NCBI RefSeq assembly: GCF_042676065.1
Contig: NZ_JBHTJO010000002.1
Coordinates: 62,001-126,000 of the forward strand
Direction: 5' to 3'
Origin: Methyloligella solikamskensis
GTDB taxonomy: Bacteria > Pseudomonadota > Alphaproteobacteria > Rhizobiales > Methyloligellaceae
Length of the DNA: 64,000 bases
The position numbers were made by a program, and so were the translations under genes. The first letter of the stretch is position 1. Each line of letters starts with the position of its first letter. Below the pieces are notes generated by a model. The model searched no databases. It was not told the origin of the DNA and saw only the letters and a list, made by a program, of their open reading frames with translations. Below, one piece after another: positions 7,607 to 16,290 of this stretch.

Positions 7607-10120
7607 CTAAAGCGTCCGCTCCACATGCTCCACGGTGAAGCACTCGATGACGTCGCCTTCGCGCATGTCCTGGTAGTTCTCGAAGGCCATGCCGCATTCC
7701 TGGCCGGTCTGAACTTCCTTCACCTCGTCCTTGAAGCGCTTCAGGGTCGAGAGCTTGCCTTCGTGCACCACGACATCGTCGCGGATTAGGCGGACATGGG
7801 CGCCGCGCTCCACCTTGCCCTCGGTCACCTGGCAGCCGGCCACCTTGCCGACCTTCGAGATGTGGAAGACCTCCAGGATCTTCGCATTGCCGAGGAAGGT
7901 CTCGCGCCGATCCGGCGAAAGCATGCCGGACATGGCGTCCTTCACGTCGTCGACCAGATCGTAGATCACCGAGTAGTAACGGATCTCCACCCCGGCCTTC
8001 TCCGCCGCCTGGCGGGCCTGGGCATTGGCACGGACATTGAAGCCGAACACGATGGCGTTCGAGGCCGCTGCCAGCGAGATGTCGGACTCGGTGATGCCGC
8101 CGACCGCCGAATGAACGGGGCGCGCCCTCACCTCATCGGTGCTGATGTTGTCCAGCGCCGAGGTGATCGCCTCGACGGAGCCCTGCACATCGCCCTTGAT
8201 GAGATAGGGGAACTCCTGCGCGCCGCTCTCTTTCAGCTGATTCATCATCTGCTCGAGAGAGCCGCGCTCGCCGGCGACGGCGAGTTTCTTGCGGCGCTCG
8301 CGCTGACGGTAATCGGTAATCTCGCGGGCCCGCGTCTCGTTCTCAACGACGGCGAACTGATCGCCCGCCTCAGGCGCGTTATCGAAGCCGAGAACCTCGA
8401 CCGGAACGGACGGGCCTGCCTCGTCGACCTGCTCGCCGTGATCGTCGATCAGCGCCCGTACCCGGCCCCAGGAGGTGCCGGCCACGATGATGTCGCCGCG
8501 CTTCAGGGTGCCGCGCTGCACCAGCGCCGTACCCACGGGGCCGCGGCCGCGCTCCAGCTTGGCCTCGACGATGACGCCGTCGGCCGCCCGGTCCGGGTTG
8601 GCCTTGAGCTCCATCACCTCAGACTGCAGAAGCAGCGCTTCCAGAAGCTTGTCGAGATTGGTGCGCTTCAGCGCCGAGACCTCGACCTCCAGCGTATCGC
8701 CGCCCATGCTCTCCACCACGATCTCGTGGCTGAGCAGGTCGGTGCGCACGCGGCTCGGATCGGCGCCCTGCTTGTCGATCTTGTTGATCGCGACGATGAT
8801 CGGCACGTTCGCCGCACGGGCGTGATTGATCGCCTCCACAGTCTGGGGCATCACGCCGTCGTCCGCCGCCACCACCAGCACTACGATATCGGTCACCTTG
8901 GCGCCGCGGGCACGCATGGCGGTGAACGCCTCATGGCCCGGCGTGTCGATGAAGGTGACCTTCTGACCCGCTTCGCCAGCCTCGAGCTGGTAGGCGCCGA
9001 TATGCTGGGTAATGCCGCCGGCCTCGTGGCCCACCACGTCGGTGGTGCGCAAGGCGTCGAGCAGCGAAGTCTTGCCGTGGTCGACATGGCCCATGATGGT
9101 CACGATCGGCGCACGGGACTTCAGATCCTCTTCGGCATCCTTCTCGCCGATGAAGCCTTCTTCCACATCGGCCTCGGACACGCGCCGGACCGTGTGGCCG
9201 AAATCCTCGGCGATGAGCTGCGCGGTATCGCCGTCGATCACATCGGTGATCTTGTGCATCTCGCCGTCCTTCATCAGGAACTTGATGACGTCGACGCCGC
9301 GCTCGGCCATGCGGTTCGCCAGCTCCTGAATCGTGATCACGTCAGGAATGGTCACCTCGCGGATGATCTTCTGCTGGTTCTGCTGGGCCGGCTGTTTCTT
9401 CTGACGCTCGCGATGGCGCTTCAGCGAAGCAAGGCTCCGCTGGCGCTGATCCTCGTCGAGCGCATTCGTGATGGTGAGACGTCCGCGCACGCGCCGATCG
9501 TCGCCGCGACGGCTGGGCGACGGGGTCTTCTTGCGCTCAGGCACGCTGGGTTTCTCGGCCGATTTCGGGCTGGCCTTGCGCTGCGGCTTCTCGTCTTCCT
9601 CTGCCACCTTGGCCTGGGCGCGGGCCTTGGCCTCGCGCTCTTCTTCCAGACGGCGCTCGCGCTTGGCGGCTTCTTCCGCCTCCCTGGCGGCGGCACGCTC
9701 GGCGGCGCGCTGTGCCTCGATCTCTTCGCGTTCGCGCTGCTTCACGTCCCGCTCCTTGGCGTTGGACAGTGCGCGAGCACGGGCATCCCGCTCCTCGTCG
9801 GAGAGGGATTTCAGAACCACCTTCTTGTCCTGGGCCGGCGCTTCGCGCTTGGCTTCAGGCTTCGGTGCGGGCTTGGCTTCCTCTTTGGCCTTCGGCGCAG
9901 CGGGCTTCGTCTCGCGCTTCGCCTGGGGCTCTTCGGACGCCGCCGCGCCGCCGCTCCCGATGGAGCGCCGCTTCTTCTTCTCGACAAGCACGGATTTGCT
10001 TCGCCCATGGCTGAAGTTCTGGCGCACATGCCCAGACTCAACAGTTCGGCGTACGTTGAGGCTCAGCTTGTTGCGCGATCCGCGCGATGTCTTTTCGTCG
10101 GTCTCGTTCGTATCACTCAT
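7607..10120 (-). CDS. infB: translation initiation factor IF-2
   Basis: GTPase that brings initiator tRNA to the 30S subunit and promotes subunit joining (837 aa). The first 200-odd residues are a charged Lys/Glu/Ala/Arg-rich region typical of the variable N-terminal domain, including an IF2 associated segment at the start (SRNKLSLNVRRTVESGHV). The N2 domain (PDVITIQELANRMAERG) follows near residue 255. The GTPase domain starts with GHVDHGKTSLLDAL near residue 342 and contains DTPGHEAF and NKID. C-terminal beta-barrel and tRNA-binding domains finish with CFTVEHVERTL. Its ATG overlaps the ylxR stop (ATGA). Confidence 0.97.
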   Translation of the reverse strand: MSDTNETDEKTSRGSRNKLSLNVRRTVESGHVRQNFSHGRSKSVLVEKKKRRSIGSGGAAASEEPQAKRETKPAAPKAKEEAKPAPKPEAKREAPAQDKKVVLKSLSDEERDARARALSNAKERDVKQREREEIEAQRAAERAAAREAEEAAKRERRLEEEREAKARAQAKVAEEDEKPQRKASPKSAEKPSVPERKKTPSPSRRGDDRRVRGRLTITNALDEDQRQRSLASLKRHRERQKKQPAQQNQQKIIREVTIPDVITIQELANRMAERGVDVIKFLMKDGEMHKITDVIDGDTAQLIAEDFGHTVRRVSEADVEEGFIGEKDAEEDLKSRAPIVTIMGHVDHGKTSLLDALRTTDVVGHEAGGITQHIGAYQLEAGEAGQKVTFIDTPGHEAFTAMRARGAKVTDIVVLVVAADDGVMPQTVEAINHARAANVPIIVAINKIDKQGADPSRVRTDLLSHEIVVESMGGDTLEVEVSALKRTNLDKLLEALLLQSEVMELKANPDRAADGVIVEAKLERGRGPVGTALVQRGTLKRGDIIVAGTSWGRVRALIDDHGEQVDEAGPSVPVEVLGFDNAPEAGDQFAVVENETRAREITDYRQRERRKKLAVAGERGSLEQMMNQLKESGAQEFPYLIKGDVQGSVEAITSALDNISTDEVRARPVHSAVGGITESDISLAAASNAIVFGFNVRANAQARQAAEKAGVEIRYYSVIYDLVDDVKDAMSGMLSPDRRETFLGNAKILEVFHISKVGKVAGCQVTEGKVERGAHVRLIRDDVVVHEGKLSTLKRFKDEVKEVQTGQECGMAFENYQDMREGDVIECFTVEHVERTL

Positions 10121-10797
10121 TCCGTGTCCGTATCTGGCCCGATGGAGGCCTCAAACGCGCCGCTGCCGAGAAAATAGCGCTCCGCGCGATTGGCGGCTTC
10201 GATGAAGTTCTTGGCCGCCCCGCCTCGGGCAAGGGCTGCATGTATCACATTTGGCCGGCCTAGAACCAAACTCAATTGCTCCGCGGTAAATCCCCGGATG
10301 GGCGGCAGGGTCTGATGCTCGGCCCGCGCCCGGAATTTGGCATCCAGTTTCTTGCACCCGTCTTCCGCGGCATCGCTCGCATGAACCAGGGCAAGAACCC
10401 GATCTCGCTTGATGGCGGCTTCGACCTTGGCGAAGCCGCATGTGACTTCGCCAGCCTTATTCGCGAGACCGAGTGCCGAAAGTGCTGCTTCGTTTAGCAT
10501 TTGCCCGACACGATCAGCAAGGCCGGGGGGCACCTTCAGGGATGTCTTGAGGCCGCGGCCGAAGGCATTGCGCTTGGCCGCCTCCGCCACGGATGCGTGG
10601 TCCGCGGTGATCCAGACCCCGCGGCCGGGGAGCTTTTCCTTCAGATCCGGCACCGCCTCGCCGTCAGGCGAGGCGACGAACCGGATCAGCTCATGCTTTT
10701 CGCGGGACGCTCGCGTGAGGGCACAGCGGCGCAGGGACGGAGAATCCTTCTCCGCCTCCGCCGTAGGGCTTGTCTCTGCCTGTGCCAGCTCTTGCAA
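10117..10797 (-). CDS. ylxR: YlxR-family RNA-binding protein with L7Ae-like domain
   Basis: A 226-residue protein with a DUF448/YlxR fold at about residues 22-100 (RRCALTRASREKHELIRF, then GRGVWITADH) and a ribosomal L7Ae/L30e-like domain at about 110-200. The two-domain form is common in Rhizobiales between nusA and infB; RNA binding is inferred from the fold and a nucleoid or ribosome role is not settled. The start codon is TTG, chosen because GGGAG sits nine bases before it and it lies 27 bases after nusA. The stop overlaps infB by four bases, suggesting translational coupling. Confidence 0.88.
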   Translation of the reverse strand: MQELAQAETSPTAEAEKDSPSLRRCALTRASREKHELIRFVASPDGEAVPDLKEKLPGRGVWITADHASVAEAAKRNAFGRGLKTSLKVPPGLADRVGQMLNEAALSALGLANKAGEVTCGFAKVEAAIKRDRVLALVHASDAAEDGCKKLDAKFRARAEHQTLPPIRGFTAEQLSLVLGRPNVIHAALARGGAAKNFIEAANRAERYFLGSGAFEASIGPDTDTE

Positions 10798-10824
10798 CAG
10801 CGTATGCTCCCAGCGCGAACACGG

Positions 10825-12507
10825 CTACGCGTCCGCGGTGTCCGTATCGGCATCGTCGGCCGGCGTCTCGCCGGAGTCGCCTTCCGATGCCTCGGTTTCC
10901 TCTTCGCCTTCGCCTTCGGCCTCTTCTTCAGGCTCGGGCTCCGGCTCCGGCTCTTCCTCGATCCAGCCCGCCTTCACACGGGCGGCCAGGATCATGTCTT
11001 CGGCGTCCTGCTTGCTCACGTTGAAGCCTTCCAGAATGCCATCGTAATGGGTCGTCTCGCCGTCCTTGCGCTCGTTCCAGCCGGTCAGGTCGTCGGTCGC
11101 GCAATCGGCCAGATCCTCGACGGTCTTCACGTCGTTCTCGCCGAACGCCACCATCATCGGCGTCGTGACGCCGTTCACCTCGGCCAGAGCATCGTCCACG
11201 CCGAGCTCCTTGCGCTTGGCGGTCATCTCTTGCTCGATCCGGTCCAGATACTCGCTCGCGCGGGCCTGGATCTCGCTGGCGGTCTCGTCGTCGAAGCCCT
11301 CGATGGAGGCGATTTCGTTCTCCTCCACGAAAGCCACTTCCTCGATGGACGAGAAGCCCTCCGAGGCCAGAAGCTGGGCGATGACCTCGTCCACATCCAG
11401 CGCTTCCATGAACATCTGCGACCGCTCGGCGAACTCCGCCTGGCGGCGCTCCGATTCGTTCGCTTCCGTCATGATGTCGATGTCCCAGCCCGTGAGCTGA
11501 GAGGCGAGGCGCACATTCTGGCCCTTGCGGCCGATGGCCAGCGAAAGCTGCGCATCGGGCACCACGACCTCGATGCGTTCGGCATCTTCGTCGAGCACGA
11601 CCTTGACCACCTCGGCCGGCGCCAGCGCGTTCACGATGAAGGTCGCGGCGTCTTCCGACCACTGGATGATGTCGATCTTCTCGCCTTGAAGCTCGTTCAC
11701 CACCGCCTGGACGCGGCTGCCGCGCATACCGACGCAGGCGCCGACAGGGTCGATGGACTGATCCCGCGAAATCACCGCGATCTTGGCGCGGCTGCCCGGA
11801 TCGCGCGCCACCGACTTGATGGTGACGATGCCGTCGTAAACCTCCGGCACTTCCTGGGCGAACAGCTTCGCCATGAACTCAGGATGTGTGCGCGACAGGA
11901 AGATCTGCGGGCCGCGCTGTTCGCGCCGCACGTCATAGACATATGCGCGGATACGATCGCCGTAGCGGAAATTCTCCCGCGGCAGGGTCTCGTCCCGGCG
12001 CACGATGGCTTCCGCCCGGCCGAGATCGACGATCACGTTGCCGTATTCGACCCGCTTCACGATGCCATTCACGATGGTGCCGACGCGGTCCTTGTACTCC
12101 TCGTACTGGCGCTCGCGTTCAGCATCGCGCACCTTCTGCACGATGACCTGCTTGGCGTTCTGGGCGGCCACGCGGCCGAAATCCAGCGGCGGCAGCTCCT
12201 CGGCAATGAAGTCGCCGATCTGCGCTTCCGGATTGCGCCGGCGGGCGTCCTCCAGAGAGATCTGAGTCGCCTCCATGGTCACGTCTTCGGAGACCTCCAG
12301 CAGACGCTCCAAACGGATCTCGCCGGTCCTCGGATCGACCTGGGCGCGGATCTCGTTCTCGCTGCCGTAGCGGGACTTGGCCGCCTTCTGAATTGCGTCT
12401 TCCATCGCCGCGATGACGACGTCTTTCTCAATCGACTTCTCGCGCGCGACCGCATCCGCGATCTGCAGGAGCTCAAGCCTGTTGGCGCTAATACCCGCCT
12501 CAGCCAT
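10825..12507 (-). CDS. nusA: transcription termination/antitermination protein NusA
   Basis: RNA polymerase-binding elongation factor (560 aa) acting in pausing, termination and rRNA antitermination. It has the N-terminal polymerase-binding domain (1-125), an S1 domain near 135-200, two KH domains around 230-345 (with VGACVGMRGSRVQAV and SLAIGRKGQNVRLASQL), then helix-hairpin-helix repeats (about 370-510; IEGFDDETASEIQARA and LADCATDDLTGWNE). The last 45 or so residues are a very acidic tail with a Glu-Pro run, longer than in E. coli. It is the second gene of the rimP operon. Confidence 0.96.
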   Translation of the reverse strand: MAEAGISANRLELLQIADAVAREKSIEKDVVIAAMEDAIQKAAKSRYGSENEIRAQVDPRTGEIRLERLLEVSEDVTMEATQISLEDARRRNPEAQIGDFIAEELPPLDFGRVAAQNAKQVIVQKVRDAERERQYEEYKDRVGTIVNGIVKRVEYGNVIVDLGRAEAIVRRDETLPRENFRYGDRIRAYVYDVRREQRGPQIFLSRTHPEFMAKLFAQEVPEVYDGIVTIKSVARDPGSRAKIAVISRDQSIDPVGACVGMRGSRVQAVVNELQGEKIDIIQWSEDAATFIVNALAPAEVVKVVLDEDAERIEVVVPDAQLSLAIGRKGQNVRLASQLTGWDIDIMTEANESERRQAEFAERSQMFMEALDVDEVIAQLLASEGFSSIEEVAFVEENEIASIEGFDDETASEIQARASEYLDRIEQEMTAKRKELGVDDALAEVNGVTTPMMVAFGENDVKTVEDLADCATDDLTGWNERKDGETTHYDGILEGFNVSKQDAEDMILAARVKAGWIEEEPEPEPEPEEEAEGEGEEETEASEGDSGETPADDADTDTADA

Positions 12508-12568
12508 GTGCCTTTGCCTCCGGTTCTATCAAACGATGGGCAGCCGGTTCGGGCTGCGCTGACGGTTC

Positions 12569-13123
12569 CTAATGGGCCTTACTGCGCGAAAGATCCTCGC
12601 GCAGACTGTCCTTGTCGCTCACCAGCTTGGCCTCTTCGATCATCGAAAAGGGCAGGCCGATCACCTGTGCTTCGCCGCCTTTCTCGAGCTGCACGATCAT
12701 CCGGGCCTCGCCGTCCTCGGCACCGTCGATCACGCCGCGAAAACGCTTGCGGCCATCGATGCCTTCGGAAAGCTCGACCTTCGCCTCGTAGCCGAGAAAG
12801 GTCTCGAAATCGCTCGGCCGGACCAGCGGTCGGTCCATGCCGGGCGAGGAAACTTCTAAATTGTACGCTCCGGGCAGAGGATCGTGGGCGTCGAGCACCT
12901 GCGAAAGCTCCCGGCTGATGGTCGCGCAATCGTCGACCGTCATGGTGTCGCCGGGACGCTCCGCCATCACCTGAACCGTGCTGCCGCCTTCGCCGGACAT
13001 CTTTACGCGAACGAGCCGGAAGCCGAGCTCCTCGAGCACGGGCTCGGCCAGATCGGCAATCACGCGGGCATTCCCCGTCTCACGGGTGAAACGCCGCTCC
13101 AGGCTGGGCGTCAGGTTCGACAT
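12569..13123 (-). CDS. rimP: ribosome maturation factor RimP
   Basis: 30S assembly factor (184 aa). The N-terminal alpha/beta domain contains LGFRLVRVKMSG and the second domain has the conserved SSPGMDRPLVRPSDFE segment and an SH3-like end. The frame is open far upstream, but ATG 13123 begins a protein of normal length (MSNLTPSLERRF). An in-frame TTG one codon earlier at 13126, better spaced from the AGGA at about 13138, is an alternative. It is the first gene of the operon; its leader carries a promoter and attenuator-like hairpin described separately. Confidence 0.93.
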   Translation of the reverse strand: MSNLTPSLERRFTRETGNARVIADLAEPVLEELGFRLVRVKMSGEGGSTVQVMAERPGDTMTVDDCATISRELSQVLDAHDPLPGAYNLEVSSPGMDRPLVRPSDFETFLGYEAKVELSEGIDGRKRFRGVIDGAEDGEARMIVQLEKGGEAQVIGLPFSMIEEAKLVSDKDSLREDLSRSKAH

Positions 13124-13128
13124 CAACG

Positions 13129-13248
13129 TCACAATCCTCGCTGAAAGCGAGAACCCGCGATGGTCTCGAAAAGGCCCGGCTCCCAAGAGACCGATGGACC
13201 TAACAAAAAGGAGCGGGCCGCGGCCCACTCCTGATGGAGACCATTCAT
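13129..13248 (-). other. possible 39-codon leader ORF before rimP
   Basis: ATG at 13248 opens a 39-residue frame (MNGLHQEWAAARSFLLG...) that reads through the terminator-like hairpin and ends with TGA five bases before rimP. It has no clear ribosome site and starts only about eight bases after the expected transcription start, so it would be near-leaderless. Translation is speculative; it is listed because its position over the attenuator is suggestive. Confidence 0.22.
13205..13232 (-). terminator. intrinsic terminator/attenuator in the rimP leader
   Basis: Reading the minus strand, AGGAGTGGGCCG pairs with CGGCCCGCTCCT (one mismatch at most) followed by five T's. It lies about 55 bases after the trmB stop and about 82 bases before the rimP start, and downstream of a good promoter, so it may both end trmB transcripts and attenuate the rimP operon. 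Confidence 0.75.
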
Positions 13249-13262
13249 GAGTTCTGACGGGT

Positions 13263-13290
13263 AATATACGCCGTTTTCTGGGGAGTTCAA
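13263..13290 (-). promoter_or_regulatory. sigma70-type promoter for the rimP-nusA-infB operon
   Basis: On the minus strand TTGAAC (13290-13285) and TATATT (13268-13263) are separated by 16 bases. The -35 element overlaps the end of trmB. The expected start near 13256 would give a leader of about 130 bases holding several hairpins. Confidence 0.6.
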
Positions 13291-14051
13291 GAAGTTGTCC
13301 CCGCTTGCGGACCACGCCTGAAGCGGAGATAGCCGCAAACCCGGCCCGCAGCCTTGGCTTTCTTCTCGTAGCGGGTCTCCGGCCAGTCCTCTGGACGCTC
13401 CCGCCAATCGGAGGGGCGTTCCGCGAGCCATTCGAGCTCCTCGAACTTCCGGGCCGTGAGCAGGGTGCGAGCCAGATATTCGGCGCTGTCGCTCCCCAGC
13501 CGGAATTCTCCGCCGGGCTTCAAGACGCGCACGATCTCGGCAACCGTCGAGCGCCGGATCAGCCGCCGCTTGGCATGGCGCTTCTTCGGCCAGGGATCGG
13601 GAAACAGAACGAAGACGCGGGCGATGGAAGCGTCGGGCAGCCAGGCCAGCACGTCCCGCGCATCGTCGTCATGCACACGGATATTGGTCAGGCCAATCCG
13701 TTCCGCATGGCCCAGCAGCGAGGCCACGCCGTTCATGAAGGGCTCGCAGCCGATCAGCCCGATCTGCGGGTGATGCTCCGCCTGCCAGATCAGATGCTCG
13801 CCGGCCCCGAAGCCGATCTCTAGCCAGGCCTCTTCCGGATTGCCGGGAAACAGCGCCGAGGGGTCCGGTGCCGGACCGGAAAGATCGAGCCGCAACTCCG
13901 GCAGCCGGGTCTCCATCAGCTTCTCTTTGCGCGGACTCAGGCGATGGCCTTTCCGCCGCCCATAGGAGCGAAGGCCTTCCGGCTTCTGCTTGCCGGCTCC
14001 CGAATCGCGCTGATCCTGCGTCAAACTGCCCGCCTCAAAAATGCTTCCCAT
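13287..14051 (-). CDS. trmB: tRNA (guanine-46-N7)-methyltransferase TrmB
   Basis: SAM-dependent methyltransferase (254 aa) that makes m7G46 in the tRNA variable loop. The SAM-binding motif EIGFGAGEHL and the family signature VLFPDPWPKKRHAKRRL are intact. ATG 14051 (MGSIFEAGSLTQ) gives the normal length; the frame stays open to 14195 but the extra part has no family match. Gene order trmB-rimP-nusA and the nearby metK are usual in Rhizobiales, except that a plus-strand permease gene has come between trmB and metK. Confidence 0.94.
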   Translation of the reverse strand: MGSIFEAGSLTQDQRDSGAGKQKPEGLRSYGRRKGHRLSPRKEKLMETRLPELRLDLSGPAPDPSALFPGNPEEAWLEIGFGAGEHLIWQAEHHPQIGLIGCEPFMNGVASLLGHAERIGLTNIRVHDDDARDVLAWLPDASIARVFVLFPDPWPKKRHAKRRLIRRSTVAEIVRVLKPGGEFRLGSDSAEYLARTLLTARKFEELEWLAERPSDWRERPEDWPETRYEKKAKAAGRVCGYLRFRRGPQAGTTS

Positions 14052-14182
14052 ACGCCTGTTCGCACCAAAAAATTCCAATTTCAAATCGGCGGGGAAACTC
14101 TTCTTCCTTAGCCGCCGAATCCGCTGGCCCGGCGCCCGAAATTCCACTATCGGCGCTCGTCCTATTTCTGGAGAGCGCATCG

Positions 14183-14986
14183 ATGACGGAAACAATCGGC
14201 CTGGATGTCTTCTGGGATTTCACGCTGTTCGCAGCCGTGGGATTTCTTGCTCAGCTCGTCGACGGCTCTCTGGGCATGGCCTATGGCGTCGTCTCGACCA
14301 CGGTTCTTCTATCCTTCGGCGTGCCGCCTGCCAACGCATCGGCGAGCGTCCATGTCGCCGAGCTCTTCACGACTGGGGCCTCCGGCGCGTCTCATCTTTG
14401 GAATCGCAATGTCGATACCAAGCTGTTCTGGCGTCTGGCCCCGGCCGGCATCGTGGGCGGCATCCTCGGCACCTATCTCCTCACCTCCATCGACGGCAAC
14501 GTCATCAAGCCCTTCATCGTGGCCTATATGGCCATTATGGCTGCCGTGATCCTGTGGCGGAGCCTGCGCCGCTTCACCCCCAAGCGTGAAACGCCGAGAG
14601 GGGTCTCGTTCCTCGGTCTCGTGGGCGGCTTTGTCGATGCGGTGGGCGGCGGCGGTTGGGGACCGGTGGTCACCTCGTCCCTGGTCGGGGCGGGAGGCGT
14701 GCCGCGTTATGTCATCGGCACGGTCAACACGGCCGAGTTTCTGCTGACAGCGGCCGTCTCTGCCAGCTTCGTAGTGGCGCTCTTCTCAGGTCATTGGGAG
14801 GAGGGCGGCGATCTCGCCAATAATGCAGCCGCCGTCGCCGGCCTGATCGTGGGCGGCCTCGTGGCCGCGCCCGTCGCCGGCTATGCCGTGAAACACGTGG
14901 CGCCGCGGGCCCTGGGCATCGCCGTGGGCGTGCTCATTCTGCTGCTGGTGATTTTCCAGGCGGCCAAGCTCGCCGCCTGGATCTAA
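14183..14986 (+). CDS. TauE/SafE-family sulfite exporter-like permease
   Basis: A 267-residue integral membrane protein with about eight hydrophobic segments. Two related halves each start with a family-type motif: FLAQLVDGSLGMAYGVVS near residue 20 and LVGGFVDAVGGGGWGPVVTS near residue 150, the internal repeat of the TauE/SafE (DUF81) family. Members export sulfite, sulfoacetate or related organic anions; the substrate here is unknown. A GGAGA sits before ATG 14183. It stands alone on the plus strand between trmB and metK, an interruption of an otherwise co-directional cluster; proximity to metK (sulfur metabolism) may be chance. Confidence 0.88.
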   Translation: MTETIGLDVFWDFTLFAAVGFLAQLVDGSLGMAYGVVSTTVLLSFGVPPANASASVHVAELFTTGASGASHLWNRNVDTKLFWRLAPAGIVGGILGTYLLTSIDGNVIKPFIVAYMAIMAAVILWRSLRRFTPKRETPRGVSFLGLVGGFVDAVGGGGWGPVVTSSLVGAGGVPRYVIGTVNTAEFLLTAAVSASFVVALFSGHWEEGGDLANNAAAVAGLIVGGLVAAPVAGYAVKHVAPRALGIAVGVLILLLVIFQAAKLAAWI

Positions 14987-15008
14987 TGAACCCGGCTGGG
15001 GCTGACGC

Positions 15009-16184
15009 CTAGCTCAGATGTCCCTTGAGCGGCTCGACGAGGTCGAGCTTCTCCCAGGAGAAGCCGCCGTCATTGTCCGGCGTGCGGCCGAAATGACCGT
15101 AGGCGGCGGTCCGCTCGTAGATCGGCCGGCTTAAGGAGAGATGCTCGCGGATGCCGCGCGGCGAAAGATCCATCACCTCGCGGATCGCCCGCTCGATCTT
15201 GTCCTCGGCAACCTTGCCCGTGCCATGCAGGTCCGCATAGATCGAAAGCGGCTGGGACACGCCGATGGCGTAGGAGAGCTGCAAGGTGCAGCGATCGGCC
15301 AGTCCTGCGGCCACGATGTTCTTGGCGAGATAGCGCGCCGCGTAGGCTGCGGAGCGGTCCACCTTCGTCGGATCCTTGCCGGAGAAGGCGCCACCGCCAT
15401 GGGGCGCCATGCCGCCATAGGTGTCGACGATGATCTTGCGGCCCGTAAGGCCCGTATCGCCGTCGGGACCGCCGATGACGAAGCGGCCGGTCGGATTGAC
15501 GTAGAATTGGGTGTCGCCGTCGATCCAGCCCTTGGGCAGGTTGTCGGTGACGACATCCATGACGATCTCGCGCACCCGCTCCTGGGTGACGTCCTCGCCA
15601 TGCTGGGTGGAGACGACCACGGAGTTTACCCGCTTGGGCTCGCCGTTTTCGTAGTTGAGTGTGACCTGGCTCTTGGCGTCGGGGCCGAGCTCCGGCGCAG
15701 TTCCGCCATGACGCAGCTTGGCCATCTCGTGCAGGATGGAATGGGCGTAGTGGATAGGCGCCGGCATCAGCGGCTCCGTCTCCCGGCAGGCGTAGCCAAA
15801 CATGATGCCCTGGTCGCCGGCGCCCTCGTCCTTTTCTTTGTCCTCATCCGCGTCCACGCCCATGGCGATGTCGGCGGACTGCTCATGGACGTAGAACTCG
15901 AACTCGGCGTTGCCCCAGTGGAAGCCGTCCTGCTCGTAGCCGATATTCTTGATGCAGTTGCGTGCGGCGTCTTCGATCACCTGGGGGGTGATGCTTTCCG
16001 GACCGCGCACCTCGCCGGCCATCACGATACGGTTCGTGGTGACCAGGGTTTCTACGGCGACGCGGGAATGGGGATCGGCATCAAGATAGAGGTCCACGAC
16101 GGCATCGGAGATGCGGTCGCAGACCTTGTCCGGATGGCCTTCCGAGACCGATTCACTCGTAAAGACGTAATCTTGTCGAGACAA
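15009..16184 (-). CDS. metK: S-adenosylmethionine synthetase MetK
   Basis: Makes SAM from methionine and ATP (391 aa with the start chosen). Signatures: SESVSEGHPDKVCDRISDA at the N-terminus, GAGDQGIMFGYA in the middle, and GGGAFSGKDPTKVDRSAAY with the phosphate-binding loop. The frame is open upstream to a TTG at 16262, but that adds 26 residues with no family match. A TTG at 16184 begins MSRQDYVFTSESV, aligns with the family start, and has AGAGGG seven bases before it. No SAM riboswitch was recognised in the 100 bases between this start and the upstream regulator gene. Confidence 0.94.
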   Translation of the reverse strand: MSRQDYVFTSESVSEGHPDKVCDRISDAVVDLYLDADPHSRVAVETLVTTNRIVMAGEVRGPESITPQVIEDAARNCIKNIGYEQDGFHWGNAEFEFYVHEQSADIAMGVDADEDKEKDEGAGDQGIMFGYACRETEPLMPAPIHYAHSILHEMAKLRHGGTAPELGPDAKSQVTLNYENGEPKRVNSVVVSTQHGEDVTQERVREIVMDVVTDNLPKGWIDGDTQFYVNPTGRFVIGGPDGDTGLTGRKIIVDTYGGMAPHGGGAFSGKDPTKVDRSAAYAARYLAKNIVAAGLADRCTLQLSYAIGVSQPLSIYADLHGTGKVAEDKIERAIREVMDLSPRGIREHLSLSRPIYERTAAYGHFGRTPDNDGGFSWEKLDLVEPLKGHLS

Positions 16185-16290
16185 CTCCACCCCCTCTGGC
16201 AGGAACACCGCTTGACGCGCAAAAATCGGGCGGGTTGTCGCAACGAATGGTCGAAGGGTCAAGCCCGCTTCAAGGGCCGCGACAGGCGGC

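Noticed and set aside
7796..10177. 793-codon open frame on the plus strand
   Set aside because: Antisense shadow of infB; the composition follows from the reversed GC-rich codon usage.
10920..10965. apparent short tandem repeat in nusA
   Set aside because: The repeated GGCTCC-type bases encode the Glu-Pro acidic tail of NusA; it is a coding low-complexity stretch, not a separate repeat element.
10501..12918. 805-codon open frame on the plus strand
   Set aside because: Antisense shadow of nusA and neighbours; no recognisable domain.
16185..16290. possible SAM riboswitch before metK
   Set aside because: I looked for SAM-II, SAM-V and SAM/SAH-like conserved segments by eye and saw none; only short weak stems are visible.
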